Shown here piece by piece: positions 32,467-44,065 of a DNA stretch of 64,000 nt. The position numbers and the translations under genes are program-made. This DNA is from Rosa chinensis (taxonomy: Eukaryota; Streptophyta; Magnoliopsida; Rosales; Rosaceae): NCBI RefSeq assembly GCF_002994745.2, contig NC_037088.1:46244911-46308910 (forward strand), in the 5' to 3' direction. Numbering within the stretch: the first letter of the stretch is position 1; each line of letters begins with the position of its first letter. Under the pieces are notes generated by a model, which ran no database searches, was not told the DNA's origin, and saw only the letters and a list, made by a program, of their open reading frames with translations.

Positions 32467-35070
32467 ATGGACCGTGATAGAGTCTCTAGTTCCATTAACT
32501 CTCCTCCATATTTTGATGGGAAAGATTATTCTCAATGGAAAGTAATGATGATGGCTTTCCTGCAATCTCAAGAGGATAAGTTGTGGAAGATTATAGAGAA
32601 GGGTTGGATAGAACCAACTAAAAAGGAAACTGAAACTTCAAATCCTATTCCTAAACCAAGAGGTGAGTAGACTGTTGCTGAGCAATTTGATCACAAATGT
32701 GATACTAAAGCTCGCTATAGCCTTTTCACTGCCTTGTCGGATAAGGAAAGAAAAAGAATTACAAATTGTCCAACTGCTAAAGCTTCTTGGGAATTACTTC
32801 AAACCACTCATGAGGGTAACAAAAAGGTGAAGGCACAAAAACTTCAAAGCCTTGTGCTTGAATTTGAAGAAATGACTATGAGAGAGGATGAATGTGTTGA
32901 TGACTTCCATAGTCGCCTCATCAATATTACCAATCAATGTCATGGGTTGGGTGATCCTATTTTAGAGCATAGAATTGTGAAAAAGTTTCTTCGAGCTCTT
33001 CCTCCTAGTTTTGAGGCTAAGCAAATTGCCATTGAGGAAGCTCAAGATCTTGATTCATACTCATTAGATGAGCTTGTGGGAAATTTGAAAACCTTTGAGT
33101 CAAAAAGGAGAAAGGGTAAGAAAGAAAAATCAATTGCTTTAAGTACTTTGAAAAAAGAAGAAGACCCTTCTGATTTTAATCTAGATGAATTTGCTCTTCT
33201 CACAAAACAGTTCAAAAAATTTCTTAAATCCGGAAGGTCATTCTCTTCTAAAAATTTTTCTGGTTCCACTTCTTCCAAAAGAAATCAAATCGATGATGCT
33301 TCTAATGACAAATACTCAAAGTCTTCCAAGCCTTTTCAAAAGAAGTTTTTCAGTGAAAAACCAAAATGTTTTGAGTGTCAAGGATATGGTCATCTTGCTG
33401 CTGATTGTGCAAACAAGAAATATAAGTCTCAATCAAATAGAGCTTTTAAAACCTCTTGGAGTGATAGTGAATCTGAAACTCAGTCCGACCATGAAGAGGA
33501 AAATGTTGCTCTTGTTGGTACCACCCAAAATGAGTCCTCAGATGAATCTAATGATGATGAGCACTCCGAGGAGGTAGTCTCTAACAAGTTCCAGCAACTA
33601 TACAAAGCCTCAAAAATAATGATTGGAAAGACTGAGGAATTGAAGGATCAACTTGCTGTTTGTGAAAAAGAAAAATCTGGGATCGCTGAGAAGTTGCAAT
33701 CCTGCAAGAAGTGGGAAATTGAAAGAAATGCATTGGTAAGTCAAGTGGAGACTCTGCAAGAGAACTTGAATGCTCAAATCAGGTTAGTCAATTCTCTAAC
33801 TTCTGAAGAAAAAAACTCCCTTGAAAAATCCTTACATGATTCTCAAGAAAAGTTTTCAAAATTTTCAATTGGATCTGATAAAGTTTCCAAAATGATTGGA
33901 ATGGGCAAAGTTGATAGGGACAAAAAAGGTCTTGGTTTTCTTTCTGGAGAAAGCTCCTCTAAAAAACCAACTATTTTTGTGAAAAGTAAGTTGCTGCCTA
34001 AAGAAAGTATCCCTAAGTCATCCAAAAGATTCATTCCCATTTGTCACCATTGTGGTATTTCTGGACACATTAGACCAAGATGTCATAAACTCAGAAATGA
34101 TCCTCAAAAGTCTACAAAGTCTCATGAAAACTCTTTGCTTCTTTCTTTACAGTCAAGTCTGGAAAAATCTTTGAAAGAATTTGGAAGGATTGCTAAACTT
34201 GTTGCAATCCCGAGAAAAGAAAAATTTGTTTGGGCAAAGAAAAATAATTCAGTTCATCCACCTGTCTCCGCTGATTTTAAACCCTTTGACATTTGTGGAA
34301 CTGATTCTGAACCTTCTGAAATGTGTCTTCTATCCTCTTGTTGTTTCTCACATGTTGAAGAAAATGACTCCATTGCTACATGTTTGGTTGCTCTTACTGC
34401 TCTTTCATCTAGAAGAGGTGATACTTGGTATTTGGATAGTGGGTGTTCTAGGCACATGACAGGTGATAAAAACTGGTTCTCATCCTTCTATGATGAGGTT
34501 ATCAGCGGTTCTGTCACTTTTGGTGATGGAAAGAAAGCAAAGGTTGTGGGAAAAGGGATTGTAACTGCTCCTGGTATCCCAAATTTAAAAAATGTGTTGT
34601 ATGTTGAAGGACTCCAAGCTAATCTTATTAGTGTGAGTCAATTGAGTGATGACTTTGAAGAGGTTAGATTCAATAAGCTGAGATGTCTTGTTCTTGATGG
34701 TAAGGGTAAGAGTGTTATGGGTGGACTACGGTCCAAAGATCATTGTTATTGTGTCAATGCTAATGATTCTGTTTCTTCTCAGATTTGTCTTAGTTCCTCC
34801 TCGACTGATGATACTCTCAATCTTTGGCATAGACGGCTCTGCCATGTGAACTACCAAGACTTGGTGAAGCTCTCCACCAAAGAAGGGGTAAGGGGTTTGC
34901 CCAAATTGAGTGGGAAACCAACCGGTATGTGTGAGGGTTGCAAGCTTGGGAAGCAAACTCGTTCCTCACATAGGGTCATTAATTCTATGTCTACTTCACA
35001 ATCTTTGGATTTAATGCATATGGATCTGGTTGGACCTGTTCAAACCAAAAGCTTAGGTGGTAAGAATTGA
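32467..35070 (+). pseudogene. Copia gag, protease and integrase N-terminus (TAG-interrupted)
   Basis: The ATG at 32467 starts MDRDRVSSSINSPPYFDGKD. An in-frame TAG at 32668 breaks gag after 67 codons, and the frame then stays open to 35070. It contains the gag core (VKAQKLQSLVLEFEEM), two CCHC knuckles (CFECQGYGHLAADC near 33367; CHHCGISGHIRPRC near 34042), a coiled-coil-rich Ser/Lys/Glu spacer, protease WYLDSGCSRHM (near 34428), the HHCC motif (LWHRRLCHVNYQDL ... CEGCKLGKQ) and the integrase start LMHMDLVGP. It ends by frameshift near 35060. Confidence 0.92.
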
Positions 35071-35750
35071 GTACATGCTTGTTCTAGTCGATGATTTTTC
35101 TAGGTTCACTTGGGTGAAATTCTTGTGTGAAAAATCTGATGCTTTTGACAACTTTCAAAACTTATGCAAAATGATTTCAAATGAGCAATACTCTTCAAAT
35201 AAATGCATTGTAAGACTTAGAACTGATCATGGAACTGAATTTGAAAATGCTTCATTCGATGAGTTTTGTAATGATATGGGAATTAAGCATGAGTTCTCGG
35301 CTCCCATAACTCCGCAACAAAATGGTGTTGTGGAAAGGAAAAACAGGGTTTTAATTGAAATGGGAAGAGTTATGTTAAACTCTGCTAGTCTTGCTCATAC
35401 TTTTTGGGCATAAGCGATTAGCAATGCTTGCTATACCATCAATAGGGTCATCTTTAGATCGGGAACTGAAAAAACTCCTTATGAGATTTTGAAAGGAAAG
35501 AAACCAAATGTGAGCCATTTGAGAGTGTTTGGCAGCCCTTGCTACATCTATAGGGATAGAGAATATCTTGCCAAATTTGATGCTAAAAGTGACAAAGGAG
35601 TCTTTATTGGTTATTCATTGAATAGTAGAGCTTATAGGGTTTATAACAAGAGAACTTGTTCTGTGATGGAAACCATTAATGTCTCTATTGATGACTCAAT
35701 TGTGCTCTCACATACTCCTTGTATAAGTTTTGATCAGGTACTTTTCGAGA
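35071..35750 (+). pseudogene. Copia integrase core (nonsense codon)
   Basis: Frame 2 reads MLVLVDDFSRFTWVKFL, RTDHGTEFENASFDEF and ITPQQNGVVERKNRVL, carrying the later acidic residues of the D,D-35-E triad. TAA at 35411 replaces the expected Glu of TFWAEAISN; the same frame continues NACYTINRV, LRVFGSPCYIY and IGYSLNSRAYRVYN. The frame shifts again near 35745 before the acidic linker. Confidence 0.9.
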
Positions 35751-37554
35751 GAGGGATGATGATGCTGCTGCTGAAGGCCAAGAAGATGAGGAAGCTTCAG
35801 AGGGGATTGATGATACCTCTGCAATCCAGCCAGTTTACAGAACTGGACAGCAGCAAGTACATAAGGATCATTCCTCTTCTGACATCATTGGTGATGTGAA
35901 TGATGGTTTGAAAACAAGGAGACAAGCAAAAAGGGTTGTAAGCAATCTCTCTATTCTTTCATGTTTCATTGCAAAGCATCAAGAAGATATTAGCATCATT
36001 ACATTTTATGGTTTTGTTTCTGTTATAGAACCTAAAAATGCCAAAGAGGCTTTGTGTGATGTAAATTGGATAAATGCCATGCAAGATGAATTGAGTCAAT
36101 TTGCTAGAAATGATGTGTGGTTTTTGGTTCCTAGACCGGACTCTTCAAATGTCATTGGAACAAAATGGATTTTCAAAAACAAATCTGATGAAAAGGGTCA
36201 GATTACCCGCAACAAAGCAAGGCTTGTTGCTCAAGGGTATTCTCAAGTTGAAGGTCTTGATTTTGATGAAACCTTTGCCCCCGTTTCAAGGCTTGAATCT
36301 GTTCGTCTTCTCTTTGCCATTGCATGTCATTTGAGGTTTATTCTTTATCAAATGGATGTGAAAAGTGCATTTTTAAATGGTGTTCTTCAAGAAGAAGTGT
36401 ATGTTGAACAACCTGCAGGATTCATAGATCCTATCCATCCCGACCATGTGTATAGACTTAAGAAAGATCTCTATGGGCTGAAACAAGCCCCTAGAGCTTG
36501 GTATGAGAGACTTTCCTCTCATCTTTTGGATAAAGGCTATGTTAGAGGTTCAATTGACAAAATTTTGTTTGTAAAAAGAACTTCTCATCATTTAATTCTT
36601 GCTCAAGTCTATGTGGATGACATTGTTTTTGGTTCAACTTCAGATTCATTGATTGAAGAATTCACTAATATCATGAAAAATGAGTTTGAAATGAGTTTGT
36701 GTGGCAAATTAAATTATTTTCTTGGTCTGCAAGTCCAACAAATGAGTGATGGTCTCTACATCTCTCAAACCAAATATGCCAATGACCTTGTGCAAAAGTT
36801 TGGTTTGGATGCTGCTACTGTTGTCCGAAATCCCATGAGAACTAATTCAAAACTTAATGTGGATTTGACTGGAGTTAGTGTTGATCAAACCTTGTATAGA
36901 AGCATGATAGGAAGCTTGTTGTACCTTACTGCTAGCAGACCCGATATTTCTTTTAGTGTTGGTGTTTGTGCTAGATATCAAGCTAATCCTAAGGAATCAC
37001 ATCTAAAGGATGTTAAACGCATCATTAGATCTGTTTCTGGAACTTCTAACTATGGGGTGGTGTACACCTTTGATTCCAATGTTGAGATTGCAGGTTATAC
37101 TGACTCGGATTGGGCAGGAAATGTGGATGATCGAAGAAGCACCTCGGGTGGATGTTTCTTTGTGGGAAACAATCTTGTTTCATGGCATAGCAAGAAGCAA
37201 AACTGTGTGTCTCTCTCAACTGCCGAAGCCGAGTACATTGCAGCTGGTAGTTGTTGCACCCAAATGTTATGGATGAAACAAATGTTGAACGACTATGGTT
37301 TCCCTCAAGGTAAGTTGTCAATCTTTTGTGACAACACTAGTGCCATTAACATCTCTAAGAATCTTGTTCAGCACTCACGCACAAAGCATATTGATATTCG
37401 ATATCATTTCATTCGTGATCTTGTTGATGCAAATATCCTTGAGCTGGAATTTATTCCCACTGAAAATCAATTGGCTGATTTGTTTACAAAACCTTTAGAC
37501 AACCTTCGTTTTGAGTCTCTTAGGAAGTCTATTGGAGTGTGCTCAACTGTTTGA
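35750..37554 (+). CDS. Copia reverse transcriptase and RNase H (open)
   Basis: An uninterrupted frame from the linker (DDDAAAEGQEDEEASEGID) through RT: WINAMQDELSQFARND, GTKWIFKNKSDEKGQ, YSQVEGLDFDETFAPVSRLE, YQMDVKSAFLNGVLQEE, LYGLKQAPRAWYERL, and catalytic YVDDIVFGS at 36610. RNase H follows: YTDSDWAGNVDDRRSTSGG, CVSLSTAEAEYIAAGS, FCDNTSAINISKN and LADLFTKPLDN, ending at 37554. Domains look complete, but the upstream breaks mean it can only be translated by internal initiation or supplied in trans. Confidence 0.9.
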
Positions 37555-38990
37555 ATATTCTCACTCATATATGCAGGCTGTTTGTTATATATTATGTGTG
37601 ATGCATTTAGTGTAGGTTGTGAAAAATAAGTGGTTTATTTCCTTTGGGGATTGCATGCATTGTTTCAATCCTGGAAAATACTGATCATGTCTTGATCTAA
37701 GATCAGAGGGTAGTGTGTTCATAATTTCTTCTTCCTTGGTCACTTAAGGTTCTCAAGACTCTTTGCATCAGCTTTCTATTGTTCACTGCTCTTTTTTTGT
37801 TTGAAAACTCTATTATCTTAAACTCTTGCACCTAAATCTCTTGTGGGGTTTTATATTGTGCTAAGTTTTTATGATGGTTTGAGATGAGTAGTTTATGCTT
37901 CTTCGTGAAAATATTTAGAGAAGCTTGGCCAGGCTATTCCCAAAGTAAACAGGCCTCGGTCGTGGTGAACGATATGAGGATTGGGAAGAAAAGGGAATGG
38001 CTTGGTCACCCCGGTGGTATCTTCTTGTTTGATATCCTCTTTTTGACTCGAGTTGATATGTCCTTTGGAGTGTCCTTGTTACACTTAATGCCTTAAAACC
38101 AACTGGTTTGAAAGCCATTGACATAAGACTTGTTACATGGGTCAAAAATATGGGTTTATTCCTAAAAGCTCCAGCTTAACAAAGCAAATGATTATGAGCT
38201 AAATAAATTATAAAAAAAAAAAAAAAAAAAAAATTGGAGAGATAAGGATCAATGAAAACAAATAGGACTTCATCTCATTCCTTTGTAATCTCTTATGTTT
38301 CAATTCTTATCCCTTGGATGGTTTAGCTCAAGTTTCTCAAAAAATTCAAGAATCATGAAATGCTACAAGTCATCTTTGAGCTGTGTTTACAAAAAGGAAC
38401 TATCAAATTGTCTTGAGTTTCTTTGTGGGATCTGGAGGGATTCAAATGTGCTCTGCAATCCTCTGTGGCTCTTTGCCTGGCTTGTCAAGATAAATCTAGG
38501 ATTGACTGTGTCCTTCATCCTTGCTTGCTTGCATTTTTAAATTCTCAATAATCCGCTGCATATATTGAAGGGGAGTATTCATTGATACATGTGGTCTTCC
38601 TTGTGTTCTTCAAAATTGAAGGTTGTTATTTCAAAAATGTTATCCAAGTTGGCCATTTGTTTTTTTTTTCTGCAGATTTTGTGCTCTTGAATGGATGTTT
38701 TCTGTTCTTGTTGATAGCTTTTTCCCTTTGTCATTCCTAGACAAAAAGGGGGAGAAGTATTAGGGGTGATTTTAGGGTGTTCTTGTTCTTGGTAGCTTTT
38801 GTGGCTGTTCCTTATTGATAATGCTTCATGTGATCTCAAATGCTTGGTTACATTGTTTATCTTGTGCCCATGCTTCACTTGGTATTGCTTGTGCAATTGT
38901 TTCAGGTTTATTTTGCAGCTGCTGTCTAAATGTTAGGCTAGTCTTATGTTGCAAAGTAGTGTTTTGTTTAGGAATGCCAAAGGGGGAGAT
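37555..38990 (+). other. Post-pol non-coding region of the copia element
   Basis: 1.4 kb between pol and the 3' LTR with no long ORF. SIRE-type elements can carry an envelope-like ORF here; none is visible. An A-run lies at 38212-38233, a purine tract acaaaaagggggagaag at 38741-38757, and the true polypurine tract at 38979-38989. Confidence 0.7.
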
Positions 38991-40253
38991 TGTTGGTATA
39001 GTGTTGGCATTCCTTCTTCACAAAACTCTACTCATTAAGAAGCCCAAGGTTGCAGCCCAAGCCCATACTTGTTTAAATACATTTGTTGTGGTTGACTTGG
39101 TTGTTTTGCTGTCAAAGACCCTCGTGAAGTCTGGAAGATCAGTTTGCTGGCAGCTTTCCCATCTCAGCATAATTGTTTAATTGCAATTGTCTCTCTTGTG
39201 TGGCTATCTTGCTGTCGAAAGCCAACACCAAGTTTTGAAGATTAGTTCAATTGCAACTTCATACCTCATCTCAGTTTGCTGCTTTGCTGCCTTGTTGTCG
39301 TGCTTCCCCATCCCATCTCACCTTGTTGTCTTGTCCAAGATCAAGCTTCAACCTTGCAGTTCAAAAGAAGACCCCTCTTCCCATGGCTCAAGTAAGCTCA
39401 TGCATGGCATCTCTTTCTCAAACCCAATGGTTTTTCATGGGTTCCATTCCTATGTCAGTTTTGATTATGGAGCTTCAGTGTTTTGGTTTCTTGAATTGGT
39501 ATTCCCAATTGAAATTAGGAGCATGGGTTTACATGGGCAATCTAAAATTATGGGTATGGGTTTACCTTCTCCAATTGAGTTTAAGGGTTCTTTGAGTGAA
39601 CTGTGCTTTCTCTTCCTCCTATATATATATATGAGTTCTCTGTTCATTCTCAGGCATTGAAAATATTTGGGTTTTCAATCCCTTTGTTGTTTAAAGTTCT
39701 ATCTCTTTGGTTTTCTGTTTTTCAAAGTGTCTTGTTCCATGTTGAAAACAATTTGAAAAACAACAAACCATTCAATCATTCATACATATCATATCTTGCA
39801 TCCCATGAGGTCATTTGGGTATTGCAAACTTCAAAGGTGAAATCTCCAAGAAGAACTTGCTACGTTCATAGCTGAGATTTCTGAGTTGTTCACTTGTGTA
39901 AACAATTAGCAAGAGTTAAGTACAAACAGTCTAGTGAGTCAGTCTAGAATGGTTGCCGAGTTCAGTGCAATCACTGTGTTGTAATCTTGTAATTTGGTTT
40001 CATAGTGAATTGGTTTTGGTCTTTCAAGAGTTAAAGGCCACGCAGATGTTTTCCCTTGATAGGGTGTTTACTGCGTTAACAAAAATTTGTGTTCTTTAAT
40101 GCTTTAGTTGGTTTGCTTGATTGTTCAATATATTCTGTTCAATATCAGCACTCAGGATTGATCACCCAGTTGCAATCCCTGAGAAAGTTTTGAACGAAAA
40201 AAAATTGGTTGTGAGCCTATTCACCCCCCTCTAGGCTCCTTCTAGGATCTTCA
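38991..40253 (+). repeat. 3' LTR of the recent copia element
   Basis: Nearly identical to 31147-32410. It is preceded by the polypurine tract and followed by CTATA. Confidence 0.95.
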
Positions 40254-40258
40254 CTATA

Positions 40259-42121
40259 TAAACACATAACCAGCATTTCAAGGAACAATATTACTCAAGG
40301 GTATATAAAAGTAATATATGCAAATACACCCATGGACTTTATAAGATATATGAAGTCTTATGTTTACGAATCAATAGACCTAGTACGAGCTCTATGGCAT
40401 GATTTACCTTTCAAAATTATTTAGAGGTTTGAGTTTACTTATCCTCCTGAAATATAAGCTCATGCATATGTGAACATTAACAGTTCCTTAAAGATAGAAA
40501 TTGTAGAATATACCAGGCATTAATGAAGAGCCCCAATATATATTAATTGTGTCAGCCCTACCTGGAGTGCCAAAAGGACTTCAAACACTTCACTGAATCT
40601 TATAACGAGAAGAAGCTCATGCCGTACAAGTATTTATATGGCTGTCTATTCTTCAATAGTAGATTAATTTAGAACTTCCTAGTGTCAATTACTTTTCAAC
40701 AGTTATCATGCCAACAGTTGCTTTCACTTGCAGGTAGAGCCTGCCTATTCATTCTACAGTGGGACTGTGTCAATTACTTTAGGTTGATAGAAGAATAGGC
40801 AGGAAAATGAAGTGCCATAGCGACATGCTTATGAAAGTGTCTTGCTTTACCTAGAGTGGCAAAAAGACTATAGTCATATACTCAAAATAAAAACTCCACT
40901 GTAGGTTAATTAGATCATCTCAACACCTAGAGTGGCAAGAAGAACAGTTCTAGTTACTTCCGCATGTGAGTTTTAAATCTTATTATATGCTGACATTGAT
41001 CTCAGGAGCCATAGTCATTTAAAGCTCCTGTGGGGAGCAAGGATTCCAACTTCTAATACCAATATCACAGGTTGTTGATCTGATACTAAGGTTTAGTTAA
41101 AATCTTTTACATGGGACTGCTATGAGCAATATATATGTGAAAAGCTTTAACTAAAACTGGATCAAGACGATTATAAATTCTTCTATTTGAGTTTTGTGAA
41201 TAAAGCTTATTGTGAAGTTTTACAATGAATTAGGAGACATAGATTTGCTAAAGGCAAACAACACAGCAACCAAGAGAAAACAAATACTCAGAAAATCAAT
41301 CAACCATCTGCAACAGTCATATATATAGGCCTCAACAAAGGCTAGTTGAATTTAAATTGCAGAAACCTTAAAACTGGAACATATATGAAAAGGAATTTCG
41401 ATTAGCATACACCTGGGTTTGAGAACTTTATGAAGGTTTGGTTATTAGATTAAGGTTTGGTTAGCAACGATCCAAAGGCAAAATAGAAGATGCTGAGGTT
41501 ATTCGATTAAGGTTTCAACAAGTTTTGATGAAAAATTTAGATTGTTGAATTCTTAATTGAGGAACCCTAGTATCTAGTGCAACCCAGATTTGGAGCTGAC
41601 CGTTATGATATCAACAGTAAAGTTTTGCTCAGTCCCAGTTTATATGCAGGCCTTTTGGGTAGTCAGTTGTGGGTTGGGCTTTTGTAAAACAGGTCCAGAT
41701 CAAACACGACTATAGATTCTTCCCCCTTCGGTTATTGGGTTTTTCAAAATTATTATTATTACTTTTTTTTTTAAATCAAAATTTAAAAGGATACTTAATC
41801 GAGCACAACGGCTCTGATTCCAAATGAAAATTAAGGTTATAGATATCTGTATTGTACTCCACATTAATCTTACACTATAGTCGATACAAAAAATTAATCT
41901 CCAATTGAAAGAGGAGCAAAAAGAGAGAGAGAGAGAGAGAGATAGAGACAAAGACGAAGTAATATGGTAAACAGCATTCAATTCGCATATTAATTAACCA
42001 GAGAGAACATTTATACTTCAACTAGAGTATATGGATTTGTTGGAGAAGACACTTGGATGAAAAGATGTATGACAAAAGCATGTAATTTGTGTACTCAAGA
42101 TGTCGCAATTGTGTATGATAT
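40259..42121. other. Host DNA, no gene; module fragment C inside
   Basis: 40607-40735 repeats the RLP-BSK spacer of module B almost exactly and stops at the splice-acceptor cttgcag. Three copies of a cctagagtggcaaaaaga-like word occur at 40561, 40855 and 40929. A (GA)n microsatellite is at 41925-41948. I see no coding gene. Confidence 0.5.
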
Positions 42122-42372
42122 CTAATTTGATATGGGATCGGAGTTGACGAGCAAAACGAACATAGAGAGATCGAGGTATCTTAAATTAGAGAGAGAACCA
42201 ATGAAATCAGGAATTTGGCTCAACCTAATTGAATTGAGGTCTATATATTCCAAATGCTGCAACTCAATGAGTCTAGGACAAAGTTTACCTTGAAAATGTT
42301 GGAAATCTATTATCTCATCTAGTGAAGAAACCATATCCCTCCAAGATGAAGCTGAATAACCATACGATTTAG
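42122..42372 (-). pseudogene. RLP LRR fragment
   Basis: The minus strand reads VIQLHLGG, then QGKLCPRLIELQHLEYIDL and SLSNLRYLDLS, equal to the segment just after the N-cap of the intact RLP (VIQLHLNAE ... IIELQHLEYLDLSHN ... SLSNLRHLDLS). It covers about two LRRs, with no start, array or C-terminus. Confidence 0.85.
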
Positions 42373-42577
42373 GTGAAGTTCATCAGAATGTTCTTTGTGT
42401 GACTTTATTTAATAAGTTGGTCAAGAAAATTTACCACGAAATTTGGTTGATACCAATGCCAAGTTTGGTATTGGACTGTTTTGTCACTATACACACTCGA
42501 GCTATCACATTTAGATTCAAATAAAAAAAAAAGATGATTGGAAACCTTATCTACTAAGATGAGACAATAACAAATAA

Positions 42578-42911
42578 GTGCATATCCAACAGTATAAATT
42601 AATTTTTAGTTAAATTTAGCTAAAGTTGTGAAATATAGCTATTGATTTAACAATGTTGCTCCAACAATGGTAGCTATTTGTAAATGATATACTATATTTT
42701 AGCGAATCATAAACTGACATGTGGACAAAAGAAGAGAGAGAAATATAACTTTTGTTTTAGCTATGTAGGATTCTCTAGCTAAATATAGCTAACAATTTTA
42801 GCTACAGTTAAATTTAACTTAGCTATAGCTAGTCTCTTGGAGTTGAATTTTGCTTCAAAAATACTTAAATATAGCTAAAAATCAAATTTAGCTAATCTGT
42901 TGGAGATGCCC
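42578..42911. mobile_element. MITE flanked by TAA (Tourist/PIF-Harbinger-like)
   Basis: Ends GTGCATATCCAACAG and (inverted) GGGCATCTCCAACAG, with continued inverted similarity (TTTTTAGTTA / TTTTTAGCTA). The target duplication is TAA at 42575-42577 and 42912-42914. The AT-rich interior is full of tagctaaat and has no ORF. It lies 73 bp left of the CACTA element. Confidence 0.8.
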
Positions 42912-42984
42912 TAAATTGGTAGTTCAAAGGTATGCATGTTGGTGTATGAAGAAATAGTCCTAGTAAAGCTTCATGTTGTCTCTT

Positions 42985-43600
42985 CACTACTACAAAAACT
43001 GCATCACACAACGGTGGAAATCTGTTGTGTGATGTGGACCATGTCTGTCGTCTATCTCGATGTTGTTTGATGAGCACACTCACACAACGGTGAAACACCG
43101 TTATCTGAATATCATAGACACAACGCATTGCTTATAACCGTTGCACCAATTCTGCGCATGCCAATGCCAGAAATTGGATGCGGTGCATTTTCGATGGTGA
43201 TCAGACAACAGAAGTAAGCACACGCTGTTGTTGGTTAACTTCTCACACAACAGAAAAATAACACTCAGACAACAGAAGTAAGTACACGCTGTTGTTGGTT
43301 AACTTATCATACAACAGAAAAATATGGCGACTGTTGTTGGTTGTTCCTTCACACAACAGGTATCATAAGTAACTGTTGTATGTGTGAGGCTTCTTCATAA
43401 GTCATACAACATCTTATTTCTATACCGTTATGTGATTTAACATTGGACAACTGATATGTATTCGTTCTGTTGTGTGAGTTTTAATGAGACAACAAAATTT
43501 AGTTGGTACCGTTGTGTGATTAAAATTGATTTGTTGTGTGATTAACGATATATACATATTCTTACAACGTAATGTAATTGACTGTTGTTTGATTATTTTC
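42985..43600. repeat. Left subterminal repeat region of CACTA-1
   Basis: More than ten copies of CACACAACAG/CTGTTGTGTG-like words (for example acacaacggtg, agacaacagaag twice, acaacagaaaaat twice). In CACTA elements such arrays bind the transposase. Confidence 0.85.
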
Positions 43601-43846
43601 AATTCTTTACCTGAAATATTTCCACAAAAATAATGCACAATATATAAGATTTAGGCATTGAAATACTCTAATTCAACAATCTAATGTACCAAAAGAGATA
43701 ACATTCATATATCCATCCATTTCATAAAACCAAAGAAGGCATTCTTCCTAGCTTGATGGTTGCTGCATTCTAGCTAATTACATTGAAAGATAGCAAAAGC
43801 TGATACAATATCATTGTTCCAAAAACATCCACATGCTAACACTATT

Positions 43847-43930
43847 GCATTCAAGTTCCTTCTCCCCACTAGCTAGCACTAATGCAGCTGCACCATCATT
43901 GTCCAAGAGAACAACAGAACCCCTTGTGCA
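43847..43930 (-). pseudogene. Captured acetyl-CoA acetyltransferase (thiolase) exon fragment
   Basis: After the acceptor TTTAAACAG the minus strand contains NDGAAALVLASGEKELE. This is very close to the [ND]GAAALVLxSGEKALE segment of plant cytosolic acetoacetyl-CoA thiolase, an early mevalonate-pathway enzyme. Only ~28 codons are present, with no catalytic Cys/His. Its reading phase does not match the preceding captured COX5b exon, so a spliced product would be out of frame. Confidence 0.65.
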
Positions 43931-43998
43931 CTGTTTAAAAAAAAGAGGAATGATGTAAGTTCAGGGGGGAAGAAAAAGATGCAGCTAGAGGAGTTTAC

Positions 43999-44065
43999 CT
44001 ACTTCAACACCAGGGCATCCAACTATTCTTTTGTCATAGTAGGACTTGACTATAGCAGGTGCTTC
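43999..44065 (-). pseudogene. Captured cytochrome c oxidase subunit 5b exon
   Basis: A 67-bp minus-strand exon with acceptor GTGCTGTAG and donor GTAAAC. It reads EAPAIVKSYYDKRIVGCPG then VEV. Plant mitochondrial COX5b has the same EAPA.V.SYYDKRIVGCPG segment before its zinc-binding part. The exon ends just after the first zinc-ligand region and the rest of COX5b is absent. Intact splice borders suggest capture from genomic DNA rather than from a cDNA. Confidence 0.85.

Larger units (their letters stand above)
31147..40253 (+). mobile_element. Complete, recent Ty1/copia element (9.1 kb)
   Basis: LTRs are 31147-32410 and 38991-40253, flanked by CTATA (31142-31146, 40254-40258). The initiator-Met-tRNA-type primer site TGGTATCAGAGC is at 32413-32424. 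The polypurine tract aaagggggaga is at 38979-38989, with a second similar tract at 38743-38756. By eye the LTRs differ by 8 substitutions and 1 indel over ~1264 bp, so the insertion is recent. The long LTRs, two purine tracts and a 1.4-kb non-coding stretch after pol fit the SIRE/Maximus lineage (inference). The gag-pol has at least two nonsense codons and two frameshifts, so it is non-autonomous. Confidence 0.95.

Noticed and set aside
42985..43620. CRISPR-like look of short repeats with spacers (acacaacag)
   Set aside because: Plant nuclear context, both orientations, irregular spacing; these are CACTA subterminal repeats.
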